56,783 nucleotides of DNA from positions 1 to 56,783 of the forward strand of contig VGAC01000010.1 of assembly GCA_016870865.1 (NCBI GenBank), given 5' to 3'. Under the pieces are notes generated by a model. The model had not been told where the DNA came from, did not search any database, and saw only the letters and a program-made list of their open reading frames with translations. Of the stretch, positions 8,775 to 17,785 are shown piece by piece. Made by a program: the position numbers and the translations under genes. Source of the DNA: Actinomycetota bacterium (lineage in GTDB: Bacteria; Actinomycetota; Acidimicrobiia; Acidimicrobiales; Ilumatobacteraceae). Within the stretch, counting starts at the first letter, position 1, and each line of letters starts with the position of its first letter.

Positions 8775-8993
8775 ATGTGGGGAATCATTCACCCAATCGA
8801 CCGCAAGCTCTACGAGCGCGACAGCAACGGCAACATCAAGGTCAGCAAAGACGGAATCTGGGGCATTTTCGCCGTCGACGGTCGCCACCTCGAGGGCGAG
8901 ATGTACGAGTGCGATCCGCAGTTGTGCGGTTGGGTCGGTGGTCCGAAGTACACCAACGCGCGTCTCGACAAGTCAGCCGACCGCAGCGCCTGA
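8775..8993 (+). CDS. Small protein coupled to the Rieske oxygenase
   Basis: 72 residues starting MWGIIHPIDRKLYERD. Its ATG follows the oxygenase stop by 2 bases (TGATCATG), so translation is probably coupled. It is aromatic- and glycine-rich with a C-x4-C pair (CDPQLC) and has no membrane segment. No known family recognised. The amino acid use looks like a real folded domain. Position suggests an accessory to the oxygenase (stability, electron transfer or substrate delivery); this is inference. The stop is 1 base from the convergent kinase-like gene's stop. Confidence 0.75.
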   Translation: MWGIIHPIDRKLYERDSNGNIKVSKDGIWGIFAVDGRHLEGEMYECDPQLCGWVGGPKYTNARLDKSADRSA

Positions 8994-8994
8994 T

Positions 8995-10107
8995 TCAGAA
9001 CGAGTCGATCAACGCGATCAGGTCGAGGTCGCGGATCGCGGCGCTTGATCGACTGACCATCGCGCTCATGAAGGCCTTTCCGCGTTCATTGGTCGGATCG
9101 AGCGTGCCGGCGATGACGGCGACGTACACCCAGAGGTACAGCACGGCTCGCTTGTAGTCGTCCCACGCCTGTTCGGAGGTGTAGCCCCTCACGCCGTTTG
9201 CTTCAAGGGTGCTGCGCCAAAGTTCGACGAGGCGCTGTTCGTTGGCACGGCATTCTTTCGCGTCCATGTTGTGGCTCAGCAGATAGGCGACGTCCTGGAT
9301 GCCCTTGCAACGCAGCGCGCCTTGGAAGTCGATGGCGGCGAGAGCAGAGTGTGCGGGCTTGGTACCGAACATCAGGTTGTCCATGCGGAAGTCACCGTGG
9401 ATGAGCGTGTAGGGGTGCTGAACCAGCCACTGCTGCATCCTTGGCACGGCGTCGAGCAGGCGATCCTTGCTCGACTTGATCTCGTCGCAGATGAGATCGC
9501 CGAAGATCGAAACCATGTTGTCCCAGCCGGCCTTGGCGCCGCCGAGCATCGCCTCGGCGTGGATGCCGGGGAAGTGGTAGGGAAGGAACTCGTACTCGGC
9601 AGTGTCGACTTTTTCCCAAAATGAGGCGTGCAGCATGCCGAGCTCGCGCATTGCAACTTCGGCGCGCGTGATACTGCAGCCGTCGACCTGGTCACCCATC
9701 GTGTATTCGGAGAGGTCTTCCATCACGATGATGAACGAGGTCTCGCCATTGAATGCCGAGAAAAAGACCTTCGGGACGCGCATGCCCGCCCTGGGCGCCA
9801 CACGTTGGCAGAAAAGAACCTCGCGTTGGTACACGTTGAACGTCGTTGCAACGACGAGATTCGCCTCGACTTCCGTGGGGTATTTGACGACGACCGACTG
9901 TGGTGCATTGCCTGCGTTGCCGGAATAGGTCGGCGTGACGACTTCAATGAGGCCGAGCATGCCCACGCCCTCGCCAACGGGACGGCGTTGCATGGACATC
10001 ACCGCCGCATCAGACGGTAGATGGCCGCCCCACTGCAGAGCGGCAGTCAGCCACTCGCTCGTGATGTCGTTCGGGCGGAGCGGATATTTGTTCGGGTCGA
10101 CTGCCAT
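8995..10107 (-). CDS. APH/ecdysteroid-kinase-like phosphotransferase
   Basis: 370 residues with the APH fold. An N-terminal lobe contains SVVVKYP (ATP-lysine strand). The Brenner motif IHGDFRMDN lies near residue 235, and the metal-binding AIDFQ follows about 25 residues later. Related actinobacterial proteins phosphorylate small hydroxylated molecules or occur beside acyl-CoA dehydrogenases; the substrate here cannot be told. ATG at 10107 with TAGTTT exactly 6 bases upstream, so a leaderless transcript is likely. Confidence 0.88.
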   Translation of the reverse strand: MAVDPNKYPLRPNDITSEWLTAALQWGGHLPSDAAVMSMQRRPVGEGVGMLGLIEVVTPTYSGNAGNAPQSVVVKYPTEVEANLVVATTFNVYQREVLFCQRVAPRAGMRVPKVFFSAFNGETSFIIVMEDLSEYTMGDQVDGCSITRAEVAMRELGMLHASFWEKVDTAEYEFLPYHFPGIHAEAMLGGAKAGWDNMVSIFGDLICDEIKSSKDRLLDAVPRMQQWLVQHPYTLIHGDFRMDNLMFGTKPAHSALAAIDFQGALRCKGIQDVAYLLSHNMDAKECRANEQRLVELWRSTLEANGVRGYTSEQAWDDYKRAVLYLWVYVAVIAGTLDPTNERGKAFMSAMVSRSSAAIRDLDLIALIDSF

Positions 10108-10560
10108 CCACCCAAACTAACCCTTGTCGGACAGGTCGAAATTCAACGCAGCGGGATCGCTTGCGCAGCGTGATGTTGGCGCCCACGAGGCGGCCGGTCT
10201 CACACGTCGAGAACGGAACACCCGACCATGCCGGCGACGTATTTCGTGAACCCGTTGCGAACCCCACCGACACCATCAAGTGGCAGCACGAGCACAAAGT
10301 TCTTTTCAGGAACTCAGTGTTGCTCCCAGGCCTGTTGGGTGTTCCGCCGGAATACTGCTCTGACAGGCATTGGTGACTTGTGATGTTCCAATGCTGGTGG
10401 TGCGTGGTGACGTCCGACTGGCGCGGGCCCGCGTGGATGTTTCTCGTCACCGCGGCGCTCCGTTTGTCGACGACGAACGAAGCAGGCAGGGATGCCGCAC
10501 CGGCGGGTGTTACGCGGGAACCAGCGACACCCTGGGGTACCTCGTTGGTTTGCTCTGTTC
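10108..10560. other. Intergenic stretch without a credible gene
   Basis: About 450 bases between the kinase-like gene and the hairpins behind the epoxide hydrolase. All frames give Arg/Pro/Ser-rich or broken translations and none has a start context or family resemblance. It holds the TAGTTT box of the kinase-like gene at 10114-10119. The rest may be a decayed gene or a long untranslated region. Confidence 0.5.
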
Positions 10561-10608
10561 CGATGCATCCGAATGCATCGATCGTTCTTCCACCGTGTGG
10601 TGGAAGAA
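10561..10608. terminator. Two adjacent perfect hairpins
   Basis: Hairpin A: CGATGCAT/ATGCATCG (8 bp, 4-base loop, 10561-10580). Hairpin B: TTCTTCCACC/GGTGGAAGAA (10 bp, GTGT loop, 10585-10608). They lie 6 to 53 bases beyond the epoxide hydrolase stop on its own strand. No T-run follows. Likely transcript 3'-end structures. Confidence 0.6.
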
Positions 10609-10613
10609 GTCGC

Positions 10614-11756
10614 TCACCGATAGGAATCGAAGAACTCGGCCACATCCTCGGCGACGAGGTCGGGCTGTTCGGCTGCGGCGAAGTGGCCACCCGCGGGCAT
10701 GCGTGTCCAGCGTCGAATGTTCGCCACCTTCTCCGCGCCGCGCCGTGGGATGAAGATGAGATCGCCGGGGAAAACCGCCATGGCGGTCGGGGCTTCCATG
10801 ATCGGCGTGCGGTCGTGTGCCGGCTTCCAAGGTTCGTTCGTGCGGCCGTAGTACATGCGGCACGAACTCCAGAAGGATCCCGAGAACCAGTAGATGCTGA
10901 CGAGCGTGGCCAACTCTTCGAGGCTGTGTGTCCTCTCAACGTCACGGTGACCCGTTTCGGTAAGCGAGTCACTCCACAGGCGTCGACGTTCGATCAGCCA
11001 TGCAGCCATGCCCGCCGGTGAATCGTGCATGGCGTATGACAGTGTCTCGGGTTCGATGCCCTGCACTGTGTAATGGCTCGTCGCCGTGGCCATGCGCTGC
11101 TTCATCAATTGTGGGTAGTGCTTTTCTTCCTCGTCGTAGTCTTCGGCGCGCAGTGAGCCACGGTCGAGGCCGGGGAATACGGGTAACGTCATGTGCGCGC
11201 CGTGGAGGTTCGTGGCGTGCGAGTGGGCGAGTTCACTGGTGACGATCGCACCCCAGTCGCCACCGTGCGCTGCGTACTTGGGATAACCCAATTCCTCGGT
11301 CATCAACTTGTTCCACAGGTTCGCCACGTCACGTGTGGTGAGGTGGCCCACCGCGAGAGGCGACGACCATCCGAAGCCGGGGAGCGCGGGTACAACGACG
11401 TCGAAGTTGGCAGCGGCGAGCCGACGAGCAACGGGAAGATAGTCCCAGTAGGTCCACGGCCAACCGTGCGTTGCGATGATCGGCATGGGCTTCGTGCCGT
11501 TACCGCGCAGATGAACGAAGTGAACGGGAATGCCGTCAACGACGACACGATGGTTCGGCACCGCGTTCATCTCGGCCACCTTCGCCTGCCAGTCGAAGCT
11601 GTATCGCCAGTAGTGCAGGAAGTTTTCGAGCCACCCGCGTTGCATGCCGTACTTCCAGTCGTCGTTTGCCACGCCGAGGGGAAAGCGCGTGTTGTCGAGA
11701 CGATGGTGCAGATCAGAAACTGCGACCGGGTCGTAGGGGATTTCGAAATGGGCCAT
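10614..11756 (-). CDS. Epoxide hydrolase (microsomal-type, EHN domain)
   Basis: 380 residues. The N-terminal EHN region (IPYDPVAVSDLHHRL...) precedes an alpha/beta-hydrolase core. It has HGWP (97-100, oxyanion region), GGDWGA with nucleophile D167, and a C-terminal GGHFAAAEQPD that supplies the catalytic His. It adds water to epoxides via an alkyl-enzyme ester. The ATG at 11756 shares its A with the TGA of the upstream SDR (TGATG), so the two are translationally coupled. A GTG one codon earlier is less likely. Confidence 0.92.
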   Translation of the reverse strand: MAHFEIPYDPVAVSDLHHRLDNTRFPLGVANDDWKYGMQRGWLENFLHYWRYSFDWQAKVAEMNAVPNHRVVVDGIPVHFVHLRGNGTKPMPIIATHGWPWTYWDYLPVARRLAAANFDVVVPALPGFGWSSPLAVGHLTTRDVANLWNKLMTEELGYPKYAAHGGDWGAIVTSELAHSHATNLHGAHMTLPVFPGLDRGSLRAEDYDEEEKHYPQLMKQRMATATSHYTVQGIEPETLSYAMHDSPAGMAAWLIERRRLWSDSLTETGHRDVERTHSLEELATLVSIYWFSGSFWSSCRMYYGRTNEPWKPAHDRTPIMEAPTAMAVFPGDLIFIPRRGAEKVANIRRWTRMPAGGHFAAAEQPDLVAEDVAEFFDSYR

Positions 11757-12562
11757 CACTCACCCGGTTGCTTTCTGCCTCCGTACTGGTAACTACGTTC
11801 GGTACGTCCGCCGGCAACGAGCAAGTTCTGGCCCGTGATCCATGACGCAGCCGGTGAGGCGAGGAACATGACGGCTGCACCGATGTCGTCGATCGAGCCC
11901 AGGCGCCCGAGGGGAATCGTTTGGCGGAGTTTCTCCAACTGGTCGCTGATGCCGAGCACGCCGAGGTACGCCTCGGTGACGACCGGGCCGGGTGACACGG
12001 TGTTCACCCGAATACCACGCTCGGCCAACTCGAGAGCAAGCGTCTGCGTGAGATTGATCATGCCCGCCTTGGCGGCCGCATACGCACCGGTCATCGGTGA
12101 GCCACGCATGCCCGCGCCCGAGGCGATGTTGATGATCACGCCGCCGTTGGGCATGTTGGCGGCTGCGGCGCGGGCGCCCTGAAACGCCGAGGTGAGATTG
12201 AGTTCCAGCATGCCGCGAAAAAATTCGTCACTCATCTTCGAAAGTTCGTATGTCGTCGATTCGACCGAGCCTCCGACGTTGTTCACCCAAACGTCGAGTC
12301 GTCCAAATTCGGCGATGGTGCGGCGGGCGATCTCGTCGGAAAAATCGCGGATGTCGCCTTCGACGATCAGTGCGCGGCGGCCGCGTTCGCGAATGCCCCG
12401 GGCCGTCTCTTCCAAGTCGGCAAGGCGACGCGCGTTGACCACGATGTCGCATCCGGTGTCGGCCAAAGCCCACGCAATGCCCCTCCCGATTCCCTGCCCG
12501 GAACCGGTGACCACCGCAACTTGGCCGTCCATGCGAACGGAGTCAAAGACGCTCATTCGCAT
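11756..12562 (-). CDS. Short-chain dehydrogenase/reductase coupled to epoxide hydrolase
   Basis: 268 residues. TGSGQGIGRG cofactor loop, NNVGG in place of NNAG, Ser in NIASGAG and YAAAK as the Y-x3-K pair. NARR after the second strand favours NADP. The start at 12562 (MRMSVFDSV) is supported by AGGAG 8 bases upstream; an in-frame ATG lies two codons later. Its stop overlaps the epoxide hydrolase start, so both probably act in one pathway. Confidence 0.92.
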   Translation of the reverse strand: MRMSVFDSVRMDGQVAVVTGSGQGIGRGIAWALADTGCDIVVNARRLADLEETARGIRERGRRALIVEGDIRDFSDEIARRTIAEFGRLDVWVNNVGGSVESTTYELSKMSDEFFRGMLELNLTSAFQGARAAAANMPNGGVIINIASGAGMRGSPMTGAYAAAKAGMINLTQTLALELAERGIRVNTVSPGPVVTEAYLGVLGISDQLEKLRQTIPLGRLGSIDDIGAAVMFLASPAASWITGQNLLVAGGRTERSYQYGGRKQPGE

Positions 12563-12598
12563 ACCATACGCTCCTGCGGGACGGGGGAAAGAGGGGAC

Positions 12599-13429
12599 AT
12601 GTCGGGAGTTCTCGGGGATCTGAAGGGCAAAACGGCAGTCATCACGGGCGGTGCATCGGGAATCGGTTTGGCCATGGCGGAACGATTCGGTGCCGCTGGC
12701 ATGAACGTGGTGATCGCAGACATCGAGGACGCTGCGTTGTCCGCGGCGAATGACGCGCTCCTCGCCGGGGGAGTCGACAGTCGTGCAATGCGCTGCGACG
12801 TATCCGACCTCGGATCGGTCGCAGCGCTTGCCGACTTTGCCTACGAAGAGTTCGGCAACGTGCATGTTCTGTGCAACAACGCCGGCGTCGTGCATCGTGA
12901 CCGCGTCTGGGAAGCGTCGATTGAAAGCTGGGAGTGGGTGATCGGTGTCGATCTGTGGGGTCCCATTTACGGTGTGAAGACCTTCGTACCGCGCATGATC
13001 GCATCCGGCGAGCCGGGACATGTCATCAATACGGCATCTACGGCGGGGATCCTCACGTTCCCGGGTATCTGTTCCTACAACGTCGCCAAGCAGGGTGTGG
13101 TCGCTTTGTCAGAGGTGCTGCTCGCCGATGCACGCGACGCGGGCGTGCCGATTCTGGCGTCGGTGCTGTGCCCCGGAGTCGTGCGCACCAAGATCGGAAC
13201 GAGCGAGCGCAACCGACCGAGCAACGTGCAGGGTGCCGCGTTCGGGACACAGGGCCTGACGACGGCCACAGAAGCCATCGATCCCGAGGAGGTGGCCGAC
13301 CAGGTACTGGCGGCCGTGCACGAGGGTCGGTTCTGGATCATGACCCATCCGCGGTACGTGGGCCTCGTCCGAGAGCGGGCCACGACGATGGAAACCGGCG
13401 CGGCACCGCCCGTCCCGTCGCCGATCTGA
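12599..13429 (+). CDS. Short-chain dehydrogenase/reductase
   Basis: 276 residues. TGGASGIG, NNAGV, Ser in NTAST and YNVAK. VIADIED after strand two favours NAD. The C-terminal part (HEGRFWIMTHPRY) is typical of SDRs that act on bulky hydrophobic substrates. ATG at 12599 with a GGGGGAAAGAGGGG purine run upstream. Divergent from the previous SDR with a 36-base gap. A longer upstream frame would overlap that gene and is rejected. Substrate unknown. Confidence 0.92.
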   Translation: MSGVLGDLKGKTAVITGGASGIGLAMAERFGAAGMNVVIADIEDAALSAANDALLAGGVDSRAMRCDVSDLGSVAALADFAYEEFGNVHVLCNNAGVVHRDRVWEASIESWEWVIGVDLWGPIYGVKTFVPRMIASGEPGHVINTASTAGILTFPGICSYNVAKQGVVALSEVLLADARDAGVPILASVLCPGVVRTKIGTSERNRPSNVQGAAFGTQGLTTATEAIDPEEVADQVLAAVHEGRFWIMTHPRYVGLVRERATTMETGAAPPVPSPI

Positions 13430-13565
13430 TCCCCTTGTTTTGATTGTCGTACGCAAGCGCTACCAACTCCGCGTGTATTTTTGTCGGTGGTCTCACGGGG
13501 CTACATTGACTGACTGAACTCGGCAAACAAACGCCGGACAAGGGTCGGAAAACCGAGGGGGAAAC

Positions 13566-15284
13566 ATGTTGGGTGAGAAGTGGATAATCGACCGGACACC
13601 GTCGAAGAAGTTCCCCAACTACACGCGTGGTAACGCGGCCGACGTGTTGGCCGACCCGGTTAGCCCGCTCGGCTGGTCGTTGTGCTGGGAAAAAGGCGTC
13701 GTGCTTGGTTGTCGCGACGGCTTCGTGTCATTCGGGGTGTTCGATGCCGACGAGTACGGCACACCACCGGAGACCTTCGGCCTCTTCGGTGGCTACTTCT
13801 ACAACTCGCTGATGCAGGCCCGCCTGATGGGCGTTCGCATGCCGGGGGCCACTCCCGAGGCCATTGACGCTGCGTACTTCGACAACACACCCGACGTGCC
13901 ACCGTACGTCCACGAGCCGTGGCACGACAGCCCGAGGCACGAGGCGAAGCTCGGCGAAACCATGGGATATGTCATGAGTGGCGTCACCCACACACCCGTC
14001 GAGGAGCAAAAAAAGATTGCCAAGAAAATTCGTGCCGAGCGCCCCGAACTGTCGAAGCTTACCGACGCTCAACTGGTCGCCCGTGCACGTGAGATCGGTG
14101 CGCTGCTTGTTCCTTTTTTCGAGCAGCATGTCTGGGTGTCGCTTGGTGCATCGCTCGGGCCCGGCGCCGTCGGTGCGATCACTGCTGCCATCGGACGCGC
14201 CGAGGATGGTGTCAAGTTGATCGGTTCGGTGGGCGACATCGACTCGGCACTCATAGCCATCGACTTGTGGGACCTTTCGCGCCTCATCCGTGCCTCGGCA
14301 GACATCACTGCAGCATTCGAAGCCGGCGCCGACGCCTGGGAATCCAGGATCAAGGGGACCGACTTCGAAGCAGCCCTCGACGCATTCAAGTTGAAGCATG
14401 GCTCGCGTGGCCCGAACGAATGGGACCCCGCAGCGCCCTCGTACGAGACGAGCCCGCGGCTCATCTACGCCCAACTCGACCGTCTGCGTCGTCAGTCCGA
14501 CTCGGCCGACCCGCGAGCGGCAGCAAAGCGCAACTCGGCCGAACGTGAGCGCATCTTCGCCGAGATCGCCGAAATGATCGCCGGTGACGCCGAAACTGCC
14601 GGCACGTTCGCCGCGGGATACCGGTCGGCCGCAATCTGGCAGCAGGGTCGTGAGCGATGCAAGACAAACAACATTGTCCTCATCCACGAGGTGCGGATGG
14701 TGATGCACGAACTCGGCCGTCGTTGCGTTGCCGGCGGACACCTCGGCAATGTCGACCAGATCTTCATGTTGATGGAGAGTGAACTCGACGACTTTGTCGC
14801 CGATCCGGCGCAATTCACCGTCAAACTGGCCGAACGCGAAGCCGACCACAAGGAGCTTGCGACGCTGATCCCGCCGTTCATCGTGAACGGTTCCGTGCCG
14901 CCATTGAAGGACTGGAAGAAGCGTGGTCAGACCACGGTCGCACCGGTGAAGGCTGGCGACGTATTGACGGGAACCGCGTGTTCCGCGGGCACCTACACGG
15001 GCAAGGCGCGCATCGTGCTCGATCCGTTCGACCCGTCGGGCCTCGATGCGGGCGACATTCTCGTCACGCTGAACACCGACCCGTCGTGGACGCCGTTGTT
15101 CCTGGCTGCCGGTGCGGTTGTGGTGAACCTCGGTGCCATCGGTTCGCATGCCAGTATCGTGAGCCGCGAGTTGGGCATTCCGTGCGTTTCGTCGGTCACC
15201 GACGCGACCCTGCGCATCCCCGATGGTTCGACCATCACCGTCGACGGTGCGGCCGGCACCATCACCGTGGTGTCTTTGCCCTAG
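13566..15284 (+). CDS. PEP-utilizer-type swivelling-His domain protein
   Basis: 572 residues. The C-terminal ~90 residues form the mobile phosphohistidine domain of PEP synthase/PPDK: TDPSWTPLFLAAGAVV then IGSHASIVSRELGIPCV with phospho-acceptor H528. The large N-terminal and middle part is mostly helical and shows no ATP-grasp or PEP-binding barrel motifs that I can recognise. It resembles the central region of PEP-utilizing proteins such as phenylphosphate synthase and rifampin phosphotransferase relatives. A partner ATP-grasp subunit would be needed and none is in the window. Good Shine-Dalgarno (GAGGGGGAAAC) before the ATG. The stop is 1 base from the convergent ABC operon's stop. Confidence 0.8.
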   Translation: MLGEKWIIDRTPSKKFPNYTRGNAADVLADPVSPLGWSLCWEKGVVLGCRDGFVSFGVFDADEYGTPPETFGLFGGYFYNSLMQARLMGVRMPGATPEAIDAAYFDNTPDVPPYVHEPWHDSPRHEAKLGETMGYVMSGVTHTPVEEQKKIAKKIRAERPELSKLTDAQLVARAREIGALLVPFFEQHVWVSLGASLGPGAVGAITAAIGRAEDGVKLIGSVGDIDSALIAIDLWDLSRLIRASADITAAFEAGADAWESRIKGTDFEAALDAFKLKHGSRGPNEWDPAAPSYETSPRLIYAQLDRLRRQSDSADPRAAAKRNSAERERIFAEIAEMIAGDAETAGTFAAGYRSAAIWQQGRERCKTNNIVLIHEVRMVMHELGRRCVAGGHLGNVDQIFMLMESELDDFVADPAQFTVKLAEREADHKELATLIPPFIVNGSVPPLKDWKKRGQTTVAPVKAGDVLTGTACSAGTYTGKARIVLDPFDPSGLDAGDILVTLNTDPSWTPLFLAAGAVVVNLGAIGSHASIVSRELGIPCVSSVTDATLRIPDGSTITVDGAAGTITVVSLP

Positions 15285-15285
15285 A

Positions 15286-16029
15286 TCAGTCGCGTTTGCG
15301 CACGTTGGCGAGGAAACGCTTCGTACGTTCCTCGCGCGGGTTCCCTATCACCTGGTCGGGGTGACCCTCCTCGACGACGGCGCCGCTGTCCATGAAAACC
15401 ACACGGTCGGCAACACCACGGGCGAAGTCCATTTCGTGGGTGACGACGAGCATCGTCATGCCCTCTTCGGCCAGTTCACGCATCACGCGCAACACGTCGC
15501 CGACAAGTTCGGGGTCGAGGGCGCTCGTGGCTTCATCGAACAGCATGACCTTGGGTTCCATGGCGAGTGCACGTGCGATCGCAACACGTTGCTGCTGGCC
15601 GCCCGAGAGTTGAGCGGGGTATGCCGTCGCCTTCTCGGCGAGACCGACGCGCGTCAGGAGTTTCTGGGCCTTCGCCTCGGCGGCCGAACGATCCTGTCTG
15701 AGTACTTTGCGCAGCGCGATCGTGATGTTGTCGAGAACCGACATGTGGGCGAACAAGTTGAATGACTGGAAGACCATGCCCGTCGAGGTGCGCGCACGGT
15801 CGAGGTCACAATCGGGGTCGGTGAGTTCGATACCGTCGACGAACACCCTGCCGTCGGACGGTGTCTCGAGCATGTTGACACAACGCAGAAGCGTGCTCTT
15901 GCCCGATCCCGACGGACCGATGATGCACACGACCTCGCCCCTGGTGACGTAGAGGTCGATGCCGCACAGAACGTGGTTCGACCCGAATCGTTTGTGCAAC
16001 GCCTCGATGCGCACCAACGGTTCGCTCAA
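15286..16029 (-). CDS. Polar amino-acid ABC transporter, ATP-binding protein
   Basis: 247 residues, GlnQ/HisP type. Walker [10 protein letters not shown] (38-46), Q-loop FQSFNLF, signature LSGGQQQR, Walker [13 protein letters not shown] and H-loop VTHEMDFAR. Energises uptake of an amino acid or related polar compound. The start is taken as the TTG at 16029, which overlaps the permease stop (TTGA); a GTG at 16014 is the alternative. Last gene of the operon binding protein-permease-ATPase. Confidence 0.93.
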   Translation of the reverse strand: MSEPLVRIEALHKRFGSNHVLCGIDLYVTRGEVVCIIGPSGSGKSTLLRCVNMLETPSDGRVFVDGIELTDPDCDLDRARTSTGMVFQSFNLFAHMSVLDNITIALRKVLRQDRSAAEAKAQKLLTRVGLAEKATAYPAQLSGGQQQRVAIARALAMEPKVMLFDEATSALDPELVGDVLRVMRELAEEGMTMLVVTHEMDFARGVADRVVFMDSGAVVEEGHPDQVIGNPREERTKRFLANVRKRD

Positions 16030-16817
16030 CGCCGGCCTGCCTTCGAACGCCGTTCCATCCACGCAGCCAGTTGCGTGAGCGGAACCGTGAGCGCGAGATA
16101 CACCAGACCCGCGACGACGAGGGGGGTGGCGTTGGCCGTGTCGTTCACACCGTTGCGGCCAAAGCGAGCGAGATCGAGTGTGCTCGCCGTGACTCCGAGG
16201 ACGGAGATGAGAGATGTGTCCTTGATGAGCAGCACGAACTCGTTGGTGAGCGGCGGAACGATGATGCGAAAAGCCTGGGGAATGATGATGGTGGCCATTG
16301 CGCGGCTGTACGACATGCCGAGCGAGCGGGCGGCCTCCATCTGGCCACGTGGCACGGCTTCGATGCCGGCACGCACCGTCTCGGCGATGTACGCCCCGGC
16401 AACCAGAGCAAGAGGAACCGAGCCCTGAATGTAGGGGTTCGGCCACTTCCAACCCGTGGCGATGGGGATACCGAAGCCGAGAATCAAGAGTGTGACGAGT
16501 AGCGGAATGCCGCGGAGCACCTCGATGTAGGTGGCGGCGAACCAGCGGTACGGCCGTACGCCCGACAGCCGCATGATCGCAAGCAACAGACCAAGTGAGA
16601 GTCCTCCGGCAAAACCGAAGATGGTGAAGATCACCGTGTTGCGAAGTGCAGTCGTGAGGATGTCGGGGAACTGGTCCTTCACGATTCCCCACTTGAAAAG
16701 GGCGCCCCCGAGGGCGCCCCAGTCGACTACGAGCAGAATCAACACCAACGCCGTGATGGTCGCGGCATACACGCCGCCACGAACCAGTCGCAGGCGTTGG
16801 CGTCGACTCCAACTCAT
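16026..16817 (-). CDS. Polar amino-acid ABC transporter, permease
   Basis: 263 residues of the HisM/GlnP type. After a basic N-terminus come a TM segment at about 20-40 and four to five further hydrophobic helices. The EAA coupling loop appears as [35 protein letters not shown] marks the start of the permease domain. The ATG at 16817 lies 16 bases after the binding-protein stop; an upstream extension would run into that gene. A single permease gene implies a homodimer. Confidence 0.93.
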   Translation of the reverse strand: MSWSRRQRLRLVRGGVYAATITALVLILLVVDWGALGGALFKWGIVKDQFPDILTTALRNTVIFTIFGFAGGLSLGLLLAIMRLSGVRPYRWFAATYIEVLRGIPLLVTLLILGFGIPIATGWKWPNPYIQGSVPLALVAGAYIAETVRAGIEAVPRGQMEAARSLGMSYSRAMATIIIPQAFRIIVPPLTNEFVLLIKDTSLISVLGVTASTLDLARFGRNGVNDTANATPLVVAGLVYLALTVPLTQLAAWMERRSKAGRR

Positions 16818-16833
16818 GTATTCGTCGCGACGT

Positions 16834-17694
16834 TTACTTTGCGAAGTACTTCGCGTAGATCTCGTCGTAGGTGCCGTTCGCCTTGATTTCGGCAATGCCT
16901 GCGTTCAGGGCGTCGGCGAGGGCCGTGTTGTCCTGCGAGACGGCGAAGCCGTACTGCTCACCGGTCGGGAATGACGCAGTCAGGGCCGTCTTGTCGTCCA
17001 TCAAGGCACGCTCGGCGTTGACCGGCAGGTCCTGGAGGATGGCGTCGACGTCGCCACTCTCGAGAGCAAGGAACATGGCCGCCGCTTCGTCGAACGACTT
17101 CAGCGTCGAATCCTTGGCGTTCTCCTGTGCGTAGGTCTCACCGGTGGTGCCGGTCTGCACGGCGATCGTCTTGCCGGCGAGTGCCTCGAGTGAGGTGAGA
17201 GCATCCTTGTCTTGGGTGCGAACCAGCAGCGACTGGTCGGCATCGAAGTAGCCATCGGTGAACAGTGCGTTCGCCTTGCGCTCGTCGGTGATCGTCATTG
17301 CCGATGCAACCATGTCGCAGGTGCCGGCCTTCGGAGCCAGCCAGATGCCGTCGAAAGGCTGGACGGTGACGGCGAGTTCGAGACCCGAGCCGATGCCACC
17401 GGCGATTTCACGCACGACGTCCATGTCGAAGCCGGTCCATTCCTTCGTGGTCTCGTCCTGGAATTCGAAGGGCGGGTACGGCGCATCGGTGCAGACGGTC
17501 AGTTTCCCGTCTTCGATAAGGCCGAGGCTGGCGACATCGAGGGTCTCTTCTTGTGCTGTGGCAGTGGTGTCGGCGGTGGCGGCTTCTTCCGCTGCGGTGG
17601 TGTCTTGGGTGGATGAACTGCTGTCGTCTCCGCAGGCCGCAAGGATGAGTCCGAGGGCCAGAACGGGGGCGGCAATGCGCGAGATTCGACGCAT
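16834..17694 (-). CDS. Polar amino-acid ABC transporter, substrate-binding lipoprotein
   Basis: 286 residues. Signal peptide with lipobox LAAC (C21), then a Ser/Thr/Ala/Glu-rich linker to about residue 60 and the family 3 solute-binding domain (CTDAPYPPFEF, FDMDVVREIA, DMVASAMTITDERK). The Arg in DERK normally binds the substrate carboxylate, so an amino acid is likely. Strong Shine-Dalgarno AAAGGAG five bases before the ATG at 17694. First gene of the operon. Confidence 0.95.
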   Translation of the reverse strand: MRRISRIAAPVLALGLILAACGDDSSSSTQDTTAAEEAATADTTATAQEETLDVASLGLIEDGKLTVCTDAPYPPFEFQDETTKEWTGFDMDVVREIAGGIGSGLELAVTVQPFDGIWLAPKAGTCDMVASAMTITDERKANALFTDGYFDADQSLLVRTQDKDALTSLEALAGKTIAVQTGTTGETYAQENAKDSTLKSFDEAAAMFLALESGDVDAILQDLPVNAERALMDDKTALTASFPTGEQYGFAVSQDNTALADALNAGIAEIKANGTYDEIYAKYFAK

Positions 17695-17785
17695 TATTGC
17701 TCCTTTATGGGTGGTTGATGTGGGGTGGTTACCCATCTCGACGCTAGTCCACGGTGACTTGTGCGCCGGCGGTACCGTTCAATTC

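Noticed and set aside
10010-10972. 320-codon minus-strand frame across the 10.1-10.6 kb gap
   Set aside because: It runs antiphase through the epoxide hydrolase and kinase-like genes. The part in the gap (Cys/Ser/Thr/Arg-rich) shows no family resemblance.
15286-16812. 508-codon frame suggesting a longer ABC ATPase
   Set aside because: Only the last 247 residues match an ATPase; the upstream part is the permease gene read in another frame.
17258-17785. 5' extension of the LarA-like gene
   Set aside because: It lies antisense to the binding-protein gene; the TACCGT-N7-GTG context at 17786 gives a better start.
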